25,611 bases of DNA from UBA822 sp036336795 (GTDB lineage: Bacteria > Gemmatimonadota > Gemmatimonadetes > Longimicrobiales > Gaopeijiaceae). The first letter of the stretch is position 1. The number at the start of each line of letters is the position of its first letter. Shown in pieces: positions 1 to 8,176 of the stretch. The translations under genes were made by a program, and so were the position numbers. The stretch spans positions 1 to 25,611 of the forward strand of contig JAYZFL010000039.1 of the NCBI GenBank assembly GCA_036336795.1. Direction: 5' to 3'. The notes beneath the pieces were generated by a model. The model saw only the letters and a program-made list of their open reading frames with translations, had not been told where the DNA came from and searched no databases.

Positions 1-279
1 GTAGTAGTGGATTATTCCGGATGGCTGCCTAACGGTACGTTGTTTGACAGTGGAACCTCTTCTGATTGGAAAGATCCGTCGACAGGAGCACATATACCGT
101 TCATACTCGGTGTCGGTGGGGTGATCGCAGGCTTTGACGAGGGCGTCCAGGGTATGCGCGAGGGTGGCACCCGGAATCTTGTGATTCCACCTGCAATTGG
201 GTACGGAGCCATGGCGATGGGCAATATACCGGCTAACTCCGTCCTGATATTTCGTGTCACGCTGACGGAAATTCAATAG
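1..279 (+). CDS. FKBP-type peptidyl-prolyl cis-trans isomerase, C-terminal part
   Basis: The reading frame is open from the first base, so the gene starts outside the window and only about 92 residues are visible. They cover most of an FKBP domain: DYSGWLPNGTLFDSG (usual Y-x-G plus the FD active-site pair), VIAGFDEGVQGMREGG, then NLVIPPAIGYGA and a final strand VLIFRVTLTEIQ. FKBPs catalyse cis-trans isomerisation of X-Pro bonds and help protein folding, often in the periplasm. The active-site floor tryptophan of classical FKBPs (GWDE) is Phe here (GFDE), a substitution found in some bacterial members. A signal peptide cannot be judged. The next gene begins 115 bp downstream on the same strand. 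Confidence 0.9.
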   Translation, partial: VVVDYSGWLPNGTLFDSGTSSDWKDPSTGAHIPFILGVGGVIAGFDEGVQGMREGGTRNLVIPPAIGYGAMAMGNIPANSVLIFRVTLTEIQ

Positions 280-394
280 GGCGAGTGAGGACAAGATCAA
301 GGCTCATGCACCCCGTCCTACCCGGTTACGCGTCTATCGTGTTTGGGAGCAGCATTAGGGAAAGCACTACGAAATTTGGTTATAGGATGATCCG

Positions 395-1513
395 ATGAGA
401 GGAACCCTGCTACTCGGACTCGCATTGCTAGCGGTTGGGTGTGCCGAGCCGACGCCAAGGAATCTGGATGAATCGCCCATAGAGGGGCCCAGCCCCTACA
501 ACATCATCTCGGGCTGGCACACACCATTTTCAGCAGAGGGTTATGCATTTGGTGGGAACTCGGGGGTGTTCGCTGAATCCCCGAACCGAATCTTCATTGC
601 CCAGCGCGGCGAAACCCGCCTCCCGGATCCAATCCCGACAGAATTTGCCGGGTATGCTGGCTCGATCGGGATCAATGTATTGCGTGCTACAGATCGTCGT
701 GTCTGGCGCAACTGCCTCTACACTGTCAATGCTGACGGCGACGTCAACGAGATCTGGAACCAGTGGGACTACCTGTGTGAGGGGTCCGACGGTCCCGGCC
801 CCCATAGGCTCCGCATCAGCCCCTATGATCCCGAACGCCGTGTGTGGCTTGTTAACGAAACGTTCCATCAGATTTATGTGTTTTCCAACGATGGAAGTGA
901 ATTACTCAAGACTCTGGGGGAGAAGAACGTCCCGGGCGACGATGAAACTCACTTCGGCCGGCCTCAGGACGTGGCGTTCCTACCAGACGGCAGGATTCTG
1001 GTAGCCGACGGTCTCGACAACCATCGCGTCATGATCCTAGATAGAGACGGGAATTATATCTCGGAGTTTGGTGGCTTTGGCGAAGGGCCTGGACAGTTTA
1101 ATGGTGTGCATGCCCTGGGTGTCGGGCCTAGGGGTCTAATCTTTGCTCTGGATCGCTCTGGTGGTCGAATCAATGTATTCAAGACCACCGAGAATCTGGC
1201 TGAGGTAGAGTTTGTCGATGTCTGGCCAGGATTTACCCTGCCTCTGGATATCATCGTCAATAGAGAACATCTATGGGTCACCGACCTGGGACCACTGCGG
1301 TTTGTCAAGTTGGATTTCGAGGGCAATCAGCTCTACACCTGGAACGTGCCCCGCGAACTACCGGACGGGTATCTCGAGGTGCATACCTTTTCAGTCGATT
1401 CCGACGGAAATCTTTACGGCGGGGACAATCAGTATGGCCGTACTCAGAAGTTTGTACCTAAGCCTGACGCAGACCCGGCGCTGCTAATCGGTCTACCGTG
1501 GGTTTCCCGATGA
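395..1513 (+). CDS. NHL-repeat six-bladed beta-propeller lipoprotein
   Basis: The 372-residue product starts with a short lipoprotein signal peptide ending in LLAVGC (Cys16), so it is probably anchored to a membrane on the periplasmic side. Residues about 180-360 contain NHL-type blades: FGRPQDVAFLPDGRILVADG, NHRVMILDRDGNYISEFG, and GEGPGQFNGVHALGVGPRG. NHL propellers bind ligands or proteins; the closest enzyme-like relatives are peptidyl-alpha-hydroxyglycine alpha-amidating lyases, but the metal and catalytic residues cannot be confirmed by eye, so no activity is assigned. An AGGA motif lies about 7 nt before the ATG. The conserved Cys residues near WRNCLYTV and WDYLCEG could form a disulfide. 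It stands alone, with about 260 bp before the next gene. Confidence 0.85.
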   Translation: MRGTLLLGLALLAVGCAEPTPRNLDESPIEGPSPYNIISGWHTPFSAEGYAFGGNSGVFAESPNRIFIAQRGETRLPDPIPTEFAGYAGSIGINVLRATDRRVWRNCLYTVNADGDVNEIWNQWDYLCEGSDGPGPHRLRISPYDPERRVWLVNETFHQIYVFSNDGSELLKTLGEKNVPGDDETHFGRPQDVAFLPDGRILVADGLDNHRVMILDRDGNYISEFGGFGEGPGQFNGVHALGVGPRGLIFALDRSGGRINVFKTTENLAEVEFVDVWPGFTLPLDIIVNREHLWVTDLGPLRFVKLDFEGNQLYTWNVPRELPDGYLEVHTFSVDSDGNLYGGDNQYGRTQKFVPKPDADPALLIGLPWVSR

Positions 1514-1777
1514 GGGAGATGGTTTTGGGAAGGGCCAGCCTGTTATGCTCCATCTCCAGTGGAGAGATGTGCGAACAACCAAGACCATAGCACCCTTACC
1601 TCCCTTTTCCTCGAGGGTTGAGAGTCCTAGCGTATCCAGAAAGGTTCCCTAAAATGCGTCGTTCCCTATAGTCCACCGATGGTCGCGAGTCTCACATAGA
1701 ATCTGGTGCCGCATAGGGGCACCCCACCTTACGGTAGACGGTCGATGCGGTGGGGCTCATTGAGAGAGGTGATCAAT
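1514..1777. other. 264-bp intergenic region with inverted repeats
   Basis: No gene is seen here. It holds a perfect odd palindrome TCTCCAGTGGAGA (1553-1565), also readable as a CATCTC/GAGATG stem (1551-1556 with 1564-1569). Nearer the cyclase gene there are two overlapping potential stems: GGTGCC/GGCACC (1705-1710 with 1718-1723) and CCCCACC/GGTGGGG (1722-1728 with 1749-1755). They share bases 1722-1723 and so would compete. None is followed by a T-tract. The role is unknown. Confidence 0.4.
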
Positions 1778-2839
1778 ATGAAGCGTATGCGAGTGGTTGT
1801 TGTAGCAGGCTTGTTGACCCTCGGCCTTGTAGGGCCTTTATCCACTCGCCTTGTGGCGCAAGGCGAGCAAGAACGCTTTGAGGCACACCCCTCCACACAA
1901 GCTCCCTCGGTGCGAGTCACTCTTGAGACGCTTGAGCGATGGGAGTCCGAACTGTCGAACTGGGGCCGCTGGGGTCCAGATGACCAACGCGGCACGCTGA
2001 ATTTTATCACACCGGAAAAGACCCGAGAGGCGGCTCTACTCGTGGAGGATGGCGTCACGGTGTCGCTCGGGCACTTTGTGAGTGAAGAAGACGCGATCGA
2101 CAGCCAGACGTTTGCACCGACCGAACATTGGATGACTTCGGTCGACCCGAACACAGGTCAACCGCGCGCTGCTCTGGATGCCATGAGTTTCTCGCTGCAT
2201 GACGGACAACTTGCGCACATGGATGCGCTTTGCCATTACGCTACGCAGCGAGATGGAGAGGCCATCATCTTCAACGGCTATCCTCAGAATCTCAACAGTG
2301 ACGGGTGCAGTGGAAACCTTTCCGTGGAGGATATGGGGCCGGGCTACGTAACCCGTGGTATCCTCGTGGACATACCACTCCTTCGGGGAGTGGCATGGCT
2401 CGAGCCGAGCACGCCCATCTACGTGTCCGACCTTCAGGAATGGGAAGCTTTCGCAGGTGTCACGATTAGAAGTGGCGACGTGCTCCTGGTTAGGGGTGGT
2501 CGCTGGGCTAGGAGGGTAGCGGAGGGCCCGTGGCTCTACGGGCGAGGTGGGGCCGGGCTGCACGCCTCTGTACTACCATGGCTGAAGGAGAGGGGAGTGT
2601 CGCTCTTGGTTAGTGATGCAGTGAACGATGTTCAACCGTCTGGAGTGGAGGGTATTAACCGCCCAGTCCACACTATGACACAAGTCTTCATTGGGCTTCC
2701 CCTTGTTGACAACGGATACCTAGAGGACGTGGCCAGGGAAGCGGCGAGGAGGGAGCGATGGGAGTTCATGGTGTCTTGGCAGATCACTTCGGTACCCAAT
2801 GGAACTGCGAGTCCGTTCAATGCATTGGCGACGTTCTAG
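1778..2839 (+). CDS. exported cyclase-family (kynurenine formamidase-like) hydrolase
   Basis: The ATG at 1778 is chosen because AGAGG lies 8 nt upstream (1765-1769) and it gives a clean signal peptide: MKRMRVVVVAGLLTLGLVG, then a probable cut after LVAQ. A GTG 72 bp upstream would only add a polar tail. The mature part has the family signature NWGRWGPDDQRGTLNFITPE (about residues 61-80) and the metal-site segment LAHMDALCH, giving His147, Asp149 and His153 in the H-x-D-x3-H arrangement of the PF04199 cyclase family. These enzymes hydrolyse amide or ester bonds (arylformamides, cyclic imides or lactones) with a divalent metal. The first His of the classical HxGTHxDxPxH motif is not in its usual place; His141 may stand in. 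Substrate unknown; 353 residues including the leader. Confidence 0.85.
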   Translation: MKRMRVVVVAGLLTLGLVGPLSTRLVAQGEQERFEAHPSTQAPSVRVTLETLERWESELSNWGRWGPDDQRGTLNFITPEKTREAALLVEDGVTVSLGHFVSEEDAIDSQTFAPTEHWMTSVDPNTGQPRAALDAMSFSLHDGQLAHMDALCHYATQRDGEAIIFNGYPQNLNSDGCSGNLSVEDMGPGYVTRGILVDIPLLRGVAWLEPSTPIYVSDLQEWEAFAGVTIRSGDVLLVRGGRWARRVAEGPWLYGRGGAGLHASVLPWLKERGVSLLVSDAVNDVQPSGVEGINRPVHTMTQVFIGLPLVDNGYLEDVAREAARRERWEFMVSWQITSVPNGTASPFNALATF

Positions 2840-2878
2840 GGGTGGTGTTCTTCGCCGTCAGATTTACCTCTGGATCTC

Positions 2879-2895
2879 ATCTCAGAAGCTGAGAT
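2879..2895. repeat. perfect inverted repeat just before the epimerase start
   Basis: ATCTCAG (2879-2885) and CTGAGAT (2889-2895) are exact reverse complements separated by AAG. The repeat ends 7 nt before the ATG at 2903, so the right arm occupies the place where the ribosome binds; GAGAT is also the nearest purine-rich stretch. It could act as an operator or as an RNA hairpin limiting initiation. This is a sequence observation only. Confidence 0.45.
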
Positions 2896-2902
2896 AAAGT
2901 TG

Positions 2903-4054
2903 ATGACGCCAACCCGAAAAGACTTCCTCAAGACCGTGGGAGCCGTCGGCACCAGTTTCGTCCTCGGCGGGACAACCGGCTGCACTCCCGATGCAAAGCT
3001 CGCTTCGGGTGTAGCTGCAGCGGCGACGTCAAAGCGTCTTCTGATATTGGGGGGAACTGGTTTTATCGGGCCACACATGGTTCGATACGCGCTCAAACGG
3101 GGGCATGAGGTCAGTATTTTCACACGCGGACGTGCTGAAATCGAGCTACCGGAAGGGGTGGAGCACCTTATAGGGGATCGTAACGACGACCACACCGCGC
3201 TCAAGGGTAGGACTTGGGACGTCGTCCTCGACAATAACGCCCAAGACTATCGTTGGGTGCAGAAGAGCACTGAGTTGCTGAGGGATACGGTTGAACAGTA
3301 CATCTTCGTTTCTTCGATATCGGCCTACGAACTCGGAGGCTTTGGTTGGGAGTTTAAGGACCGGATCCTCATGGAGCCCATCGTCGATGAAGGTTTCAAG
3401 CGCATCTCCCTTCCTGAGGGATGGAGTAACGGGGATGACGCACCCTATGGTCTCATGAAAACCCTAAGCGAGGATATTGTCCACGTGGTTTTTCCTGGGC
3501 GCACAACCGTAGTCCGCCCGGGTCTGATCGTTGGACCCGGAGACCGGACGGACCGGTTCACATACTGGCCTGTCCGAATCGACGAGGGAGACGAGGTCCT
3601 GGCCCCTGGTGATCCGCGGCACGCGAACCAGATCATCGATCAGCGAGACCTTACCGAGTGGATCGTGCGGCTCGCTGAGAACGGTACGATCGGTGACTTC
3701 AACGGGATCGGACCCGGTTACCGCCTGTCGATGGGTGAGATGCTCAAGCAGATTGGGACCGTCACGGAGAACCCGTTCCGGCTCACATGGGTTCCCGAGG
3801 ATTTTCTCGAGGCTAAGGGAGTCGCACCGTGGAGGGACCTCCCAGCTTGGGTTCCGGGTGACGCCCTGATGTTTGTCGCATTCCAGAAGGCGGTGGCTGC
3901 TGGACTGACCTACCGACCTCTTTCGGTCACGGCCCGAGACACGCTGGCATGGGACAAGGCACGTCCTGCCGAGGAGCGCGCGAATCGTCGGTTTGGGTGG
4001 AGTCGGGAGCGAGAGCGTGCGGTGCTGGACACCTGGCATACCTCTCAGGGTTAG
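2903..4054 (+). CDS. NAD(P)-dependent epimerase/dehydratase with Tat-like lipoprotein leader
   Basis: This is an extended short-chain dehydrogenase of 383 residues. The Rossmann dinucleotide motif GGTGFIG is at about residues 50-56, and the catalytic pair YGLMK gives Tyr182 and Lys186. FTRGRAE after the second strand suggests NADP(H) preference. The N-terminus reads TRKDFLKTVGAVG, a near twin-arginine pattern (Arg-Lys instead of Arg-Arg), then a hydrophobic stretch ending in GGTTGC (Cys27), which looks like a lipobox. An exported nucleotide-binding enzyme would need folding with cofactor first, which Tat permits. A TTG directly precedes the ATG and is an alternative start. Substrate not identifiable. 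It converges with the M28 peptidase gene with only 29 bp between them. Confidence 0.85.
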   Translation: MTPTRKDFLKTVGAVGTSFVLGGTTGCTPDAKLASGVAAAATSKRLLILGGTGFIGPHMVRYALKRGHEVSIFTRGRAEIELPEGVEHLIGDRNDDHTALKGRTWDVVLDNNAQDYRWVQKSTELLRDTVEQYIFVSSISAYELGGFGWEFKDRILMEPIVDEGFKRISLPEGWSNGDDAPYGLMKTLSEDIVHVVFPGRTTVVRPGLIVGPGDRTDRFTYWPVRIDEGDEVLAPGDPRHANQIIDQRDLTEWIVRLAENGTIGDFNGIGPGYRLSMGEMLKQIGTVTENPFRLTWVPEDFLEAKGVAPWRDLPAWVPGDALMFVAFQKAVAAGLTYRPLSVTARDTLAWDKARPAEERANRRFGWSRERERAVLDTWHTSQG

Positions 4055-4083
4055 TAAACTTACTGGAGTTGGTTCCGATATTC

Positions 4084-5688
4084 CTATCGATTGCGCTCCG
4101 CCGAACTCCGTGCTGGCAACTGACAGTCCGGCCACTCCACCCCCGTAGCCAACACCCGTTGGTTCCTTGGCATCCTCTCGGGATCTTCCGACGCTAGATA
4201 GACTAGCATTGCAGTCATCACGGCATCATCCCGTAGGTCCTCGTAAATAATCTTGTCGAAGGTATCTCGGTTGGTGTGCCAGGTGTAGACACTCGTGTCC
4301 CATCGGTTGGTGCCCATGGGGAGGTCATTATTTCGACCGACACCCACATGGAAGCTGAAGGCGGGCACACCAGCACAGACAAAGGACGCGTGATCCGTTC
4401 CTCCCGACTCGGGAATTCCAGGGATCTCGAGAGTCACTTGATTCGCCAGTTCATTGGGTACGCGAGCAAGCCAGTTGCCGAAATAGCCTGCTGCTGCAGT
4501 GAATCCCTGCATAGGAATGAAGGTGACGGGTCCGGTTCCGTGGTCCGCATTGAACACGATATGGGTTTTCTTGAGAATTTCCGGGTGATCCTCGACAAAG
4601 GCCCGGGATCCGTTCAATCCCTGCTCCTCCCCGTTCCACAGGGCGCCGATGATCGTTCTCCGGGGATTTGGGACAGCGCGCTTGAGGATGCGCATCGCCT
4701 CCATGATGACGACTGCGCCGGTGCCGTTGTCGAGCGAGCCGGAGGCGCCGTCCCATGAGTCATAATGACCTCCCAGGATCACGTACTCCTCGGGCTTCTC
4801 TATCCCAGGAATCTCCGCAATGGCGTTGAAGACGGGAACTTCACCCAGAAAGCGGGCTTGAGCGTTGACCCGTAGGATCGGCTGCTGGTTGTTCTCTGCG
4901 AGTCGGTAGATCAGCCCGTACGCCTCACAGCTCAGGTCAAGAACTGGCGCCTGCTCTGCCTGGGTGCCGAAGACCTTGTTCACGCCCCACCCGTCCGACC
5001 ACTGGGAGCGGATGATCCCGGCTGCTCCCGCGGCGTCCAAATGCTCTGGCAACACTCGCCGATTGACACCTGTGTTTTCTTCACGCTCACGCCATGCAAT
5101 GATGGCCTTCTCACGCTCCTCAGTCATGCGCATTAGCGTCTCGGGCCGAGCGAACCATGACAGGTTGTCCTGCGGGCGGCAGCTTGTTTCCGGCCGCGAG
5201 ATCAGGACGAACTTGCCGTCCACTTCCGGAAGCCACCTCTCGAACTCCTCGGGACTGCCGGCATCGAGTAGGATCACTACCCCTGCTTCTACCGGTCCGT
5301 CAGTGGCCGGACTCCACGCCGCGGCCATGCCTTCCAAGGATCGCACTCGCGGTGATACGAGGTCGATGTGGCTGATTCCACGCTCCCAGCTCCGCCACGT
5401 ACCGTATTGTTCTTTGCGAGCGCTAATGCCCCACTCCGCATACTTGGCGACTGCCCAGTCGTTGGCACCGGCCATGGCCGGTGACCCGGTAAGGCGTGGT
5501 CCGATCGAATCCATCATGACCTGGCCTAGCTGGTAGATTTGCGAGCGCTCAACTCCTTCCTCCCAAATCTCCCGGATGACGGGATCGTCCGACGGAAACG
5601 ACTGAGTGAGCGCCGGATGAGGAATGGCTGTCAGAGTGAGAAAGGATAAGATCAAGGAGGTGAGCGGGACTAGAACCGAAGGCCTCAT
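4084..5688 (-). CDS. exported M28-family zinc metallopeptidase (PA-domain type)
   Basis: The 534-residue protein has a Sec signal peptide (MRPSVLVPLTSLILSFLTLT, likely cut near ALTQ). A helical N-terminal region and a PA-like insert (about residues 100-250) precede the M28 catalytic domain. Ligands visible by motif are His308 in GGHYDSWD, bridging Asp320 in GSLDNGTGA, base and ligand Glu354/Glu355 in NGEEQGL, Asp382 in FNADHG, and His471 in TWHTNRDTFD. This is the full co-catalytic two-zinc set, so it should be active as an amino- or carboxypeptidase on peptides in the periplasm or outside. GGAG lies 6 nt before the ATG. It is transcribed alone, divergent from the SDR-TRAP operon. Confidence 0.93.
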   Translation of the reverse strand: MRPSVLVPLTSLILSFLTLTAIPHPALTQSFPSDDPVIREIWEEGVERSQIYQLGQVMMDSIGPRLTGSPAMAGANDWAVAKYAEWGISARKEQYGTWRSWERGISHIDLVSPRVRSLEGMAAAWSPATDGPVEAGVVILLDAGSPEEFERWLPEVDGKFVLISRPETSCRPQDNLSWFARPETLMRMTEEREKAIIAWREREENTGVNRRVLPEHLDAAGAAGIIRSQWSDGWGVNKVFGTQAEQAPVLDLSCEAYGLIYRLAENNQQPILRVNAQARFLGEVPVFNAIAEIPGIEKPEEYVILGGHYDSWDGASGSLDNGTGAVVIMEAMRILKRAVPNPRRTIIGALWNGEEQGLNGSRAFVEDHPEILKKTHIVFNADHGTGPVTFIPMQGFTAAAGYFGNWLARVPNELANQVTLEIPGIPESGGTDHASFVCAGVPAFSFHVGVGRNNDLPMGTNRWDTSVYTWHTNRDTFDKIIYEDLRDDAVMTAMLVYLASEDPERMPRNQRVLATGVEWPDCQLPARSSAERNR

Positions 5689-5715
5689 GGATCACTCCGC
5701 AAGAAGAGGGGACAG

Positions 5716-5734
5716 CCTACAATAGGACTGTAGG
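5716..5734. promoter_or_regulatory. inverted repeat in the M28/SDR divergent region
   Basis: CCTACA (5716-5721) and TGTAGG (5729-5734) are exact reverse complements with a 7-nt spacer. The repeat lies 28 bp upstream of the M28 start codon, in the 184-bp divergent region, where it could be an operator or a 5' UTR hairpin of the peptidase mRNA. Confidence 0.35.
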
Positions 5735-5770
5735 GAAGGTACGATTGATGAATTGACCGGGACACCGCAG

Positions 5771-5801
5771 GAGTGGTCTTAACGTGCATTCTTGACCACT
5801 C
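5771..5801. promoter_or_regulatory. 8-bp inverted repeat, candidate operator of the SDR-TRAP operon
   Basis: GAGTGGTC (5771-5778) and GACCACTC (5794-5801) are perfect reverse complements with a 15-nt spacer, so the arm centres are 23 bp apart, about two helical turns. That geometry fits a dimeric regulator. The repeat is 72 bp upstream of the chosen SDR start codon and about 85 bp from the M28 start. No regulator gene lies in the window, so the protein that would bind is unknown. Confidence 0.45.
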
Positions 5802-5872
5802 ATTGCGAATCTGTGCTTCGTGCCCAAATCTGTGTGTTCGACTCACTCGCAGCCCGAACCCCCTGCTGCTTT

Positions 5873-6637
5873 ATGCGTCTTGAAGGCCAGCGTGCCCTGA
5901 TTACCGGTGGATCACGGAGTATCGGCAGAGGCATTGCACTGGGGTTGGCTCGTGAGGGTGCTGACGTGGCGGTCAACTTCCGGTATAGCCGTGAGAGTGC
6001 AGAAGACGTCGTTCGCCAGATCAAAGAGATGGGGTGCCGAGCGATAGCGGTGCAGGGCTCTACGGACTCCTACTCCGACGTCCAGCGGTTCGTCACAGAA
6101 GCGGATGATTTCCTGGGCGGCATCGACATTCTTGTCAATAACGCCGGCGTCCTGAAGCGAACTCCGTTCTTGGAGATCAGCGCAGAAGAGTGGGACGGAA
6201 TCCTGAACGTCAACTTGAAAGGCTACTTTCTCGTGGGTCAAGCAGTTGCGCGAGGCATGGTCAAAGCGGATATACCTGGAGCCATCGTCAACGTGTCATC
6301 CGCGGGACAGGCGGTGGCTGCCCCCAACCTCACTCACTACTGTGTGTCAAAGGCAGGGGTCGAAATGCTGACGAAGCAGATGGCGCTCGAGCTCGCACCT
6401 CACAAGATACGGGTAAATGCCATCGCGCCAGGTCTGATCGAGACCGACATGAATCGGGCGGACATTGCCCAGGATGACTTCCGCGAGCGCCGGCTAGCTC
6501 GGATTCCCCTGCGAGAGATTGGCGTCCCCGAGGATCTAATGGGAGCGGTCCTGTTCCTTGCGTCGAATGATGAGGCACGCCTAGTGACTGGTGCCTCGCT
6601 GTTCATCGATGCCGGCCAGACGATCTGGGGTGCCTAG
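5873..6637 (+). CDS. SDR-family NADP-dependent oxidoreductase (FabG-like)
   Basis: With the start at 5873 the product has 254 residues, the usual size of a classical SDR, and the Rossmann motif falls at the usual place (TGGSRSIGRG, residues 11-20). In-frame TTG 5792 would add 27 residues with no family resemblance and would place the inverted repeat inside the gene. Other marks are LVNNAG (residues 87-92), Asn114, and the catalytic Ser143, Tyr156 and Lys160 (HYCVSK). Basic residues after strand 2 (NFRYSR) favour NADP(H). It is the first gene of an operon with TRAP transporter genes, so it probably oxidises or reduces the imported organic or sugar acid rather than working in fatty acid synthesis. 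Confidence 0.92.
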   Translation: MRLEGQRALITGGSRSIGRGIALGLAREGADVAVNFRYSRESAEDVVRQIKEMGCRAIAVQGSTDSYSDVQRFVTEADDFLGGIDILVNNAGVLKRTPFLEISAEEWDGILNVNLKGYFLVGQAVARGMVKADIPGAIVNVSSAGQAVAAPNLTHYCVSKAGVEMLTKQMALELAPHKIRVNAIAPGLIETDMNRADIAQDDFRERRLARIPLREIGVPEDLMGAVLFLASNDEARLVTGASLFIDAGQTIWGA

Positions 6638-7640
6638 GGCCTCGTTTGTAGTTCTGGCGTTCGTTTGTTTCACTCTCCTGATGGCATCTTGTGGCGGGCC
6701 CGAAACTGGTACCTGGGAGGTACGCTTCTCCCATGTGCTCTCGAGTAGTTCCGAGTTCCATCTCATGGCAGAGCGCTTCCGGAATCATATGCTCGATCGG
6801 ACCGAGGGACGATTCCGTGTCGCTATCTATCCGTCGGGACAGCTTGGCGGTGAGCGCATAGCGTTCGAGCAGATTCAGGTTGGCGCGGTACACATGGCGA
6901 TCACGGGCACGCCCGTGCTCTCCGGGTGGGTCCCCGAGGGGCAGATGTTCGATCTACCTTTCCTGTTCCAGACCCGAGACCAGGGGCTGGCTGTGATGAA
7001 CGGTCCCATCGGTGATTGGTGGCGCGATCTTCTATTGGAACGCACGGGAGTTCGATCTTTAGGTTTTTTGGACTACGGATTTCGTCACGTCTACAACAAG
7101 CGTCGACCCGTAGAGACGCCTTCCGATCTCGCTGGTCTCAAGCTTCGCGTCCTTCAAAATGCGACGTACCTTGCGGCTTATTCGGAGCTGGGCGTCCAGG
7201 CGACTCCGATGAACTACGGCGAAGTCTATTCTGCCCTCCAGCAGGGCGTGATCGAAGGTGGGGAAGCAAACGCCGTCGGGTTCGTGAGCAGCCGGCTCTA
7301 TGAGGTGGCCAAGTTCTACAGCTTCACTTCGATTACTTACAACCCGATTACGTTTCTGGTTAACGAGTCGTTCTACCGGTCACTTCCTCCGGATATCCGT
7401 GAGGCCATCCATCGTTCAGCGGCTGATGCCCTCACCTACCAGAGCGAGATTGCGCATCAAATGGAGGCCGATGCCCTGGAACAGATGCGCGCCAACGAAG
7501 TGGAGATCTCCAGACCGGACCTAGGTCCGTTCATTCCCGCCGTCCGACCGGCCATCTGGGATGAGTTGGCGGGCCGGCTGCAAGATGGCGAGACACTAAT
7601 CACCAGGCTCATGGAAGAGGTGAGCCGAGTCAAGCCGTGA
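6609..7640 (+). CDS. dctP: TRAP transporter substrate-binding protein DctP, predicted lipoprotein
   Basis: The product is a 343-residue DctP-family solute receptor. It overlaps the end of the SDR gene; ATG 6609 is used, while GTG 6630, which overlaps the SDR stop by 8 bp, is equally plausible because neither has a good Shine-Dalgarno. The leader FVVLAFVCFTLLMASCGG ends in a lipobox at Cys28, so this receptor is probably lipid-anchored, whereas most DctP proteins are free in the periplasm. Family motifs follow: EVRFSHVLS, YPSGQLGGE, and LAGLKLRVLQN with the conserved substrate-carboxylate Arg (about Arg180), then PMNYGEVYSALQQGVIEGGE. It captures an organic acid and hands it to DctQM. Confidence 0.92.
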   Translation: MPARRSGVPRASFVVLAFVCFTLLMASCGGPETGTWEVRFSHVLSSSSEFHLMAERFRNHMLDRTEGRFRVAIYPSGQLGGERIAFEQIQVGAVHMAITGTPVLSGWVPEGQMFDLPFLFQTRDQGLAVMNGPIGDWWRDLLLERTGVRSLGFLDYGFRHVYNKRRPVETPSDLAGLKLRVLQNATYLAAYSELGVQATPMNYGEVYSALQQGVIEGGEANAVGFVSSRLYEVAKFYSFTSITYNPITFLVNESFYRSLPPDIREAIHRSAADALTYQSEIAHQMEADALEQMRANEVEISRPDLGPFIPAVRPAIWDELAGRLQDGETLITRLMEEVSRVKP

Positions 7641-7699
7641 GGGGGGTTGCCAGTGATAATGACACTCCACCTGAAGTGCCGACCAATGGAGGTTCAGCA

Positions 7700-8176
7700 G
7701 TGTCACATCGGCTGAAGACACTCAATCGACTCCTAGTCGTCATTGAGACCTACACCGTGGTCGGGCTTCTGGTGACGGTATCCGTCGTGGTTCTACTCCA
7801 GGTCGGGATGCGCTACCTCTTCGCCTACCCAAACCCGTGGAGCGAAGAAGTTTCCCGCTTTTGTTTCATCTGGATGTCGCTGATCGGAGCCTCTTTGGCG
7901 GTGGAGCGCCGGGCTCACTTCGGTTTCGATCGGGTTACCAAAGATCTGACTCCACGCACGAAGAGAGTTGCGAATGCGTTTGCAGAGGCCGTTGTGCTAA
8001 TGTTTTCACTTCTTCTCGTCTTCACGGGCCTCGCTCTCATGGAACTCACCATAGGGGAGCGCTCCTCGGCCCTGAACCTACCTATTGCTCTCGTCTACGC
8101 GGCGGTTCCTGTGTCCGGTGTACTGATGGTGATCCACATGCTCGCTGGGTATCCACCGATTGAGAGGAACGATTGA
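7700..8176 (+). CDS. dctQ: TRAP transporter small permease DctQ
   Basis: This four-helix membrane protein has segments around VVGLLVTVSVVVLLQVGMRY, FCFIWMSLIGASLAV, AVVLMFSLLLVFTGLALM and VYAAVPVSGVLMVIHML. The family motif NPWSEEVSRF lies before helix 2. GTG 7700 is preferred because GGAGGT (7688-7693) sits 6 nt upstream and gives the short N-terminus typical of DctQ (158 residues). An in-frame GTG at 7637 overlaps the dctP stop by 4 bp and would add 21 polar residues, so either start may be used. DctQ pairs with DctM to form the sodium-driven permease. Confidence 0.9.
   Translation: MSHRLKTLNRLLVVIETYTVVGLLVTVSVVVLLQVGMRYLFAYPNPWSEEVSRFCFIWMSLIGASLAVERRAHFGFDRVTKDLTPRTKRVANAFAEAVVLMFSLLLVFTGLALMELTIGERSSALNLPIALVYAAVPVSGVLMVIHMLAGYPPIERND

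Noticed and set aside
5792..5872. Extension of the SDR gene to an upstream TTG.
   Set aside because: The added residues match no SDR N-terminus, and the inverted repeat would fall inside the coding region.
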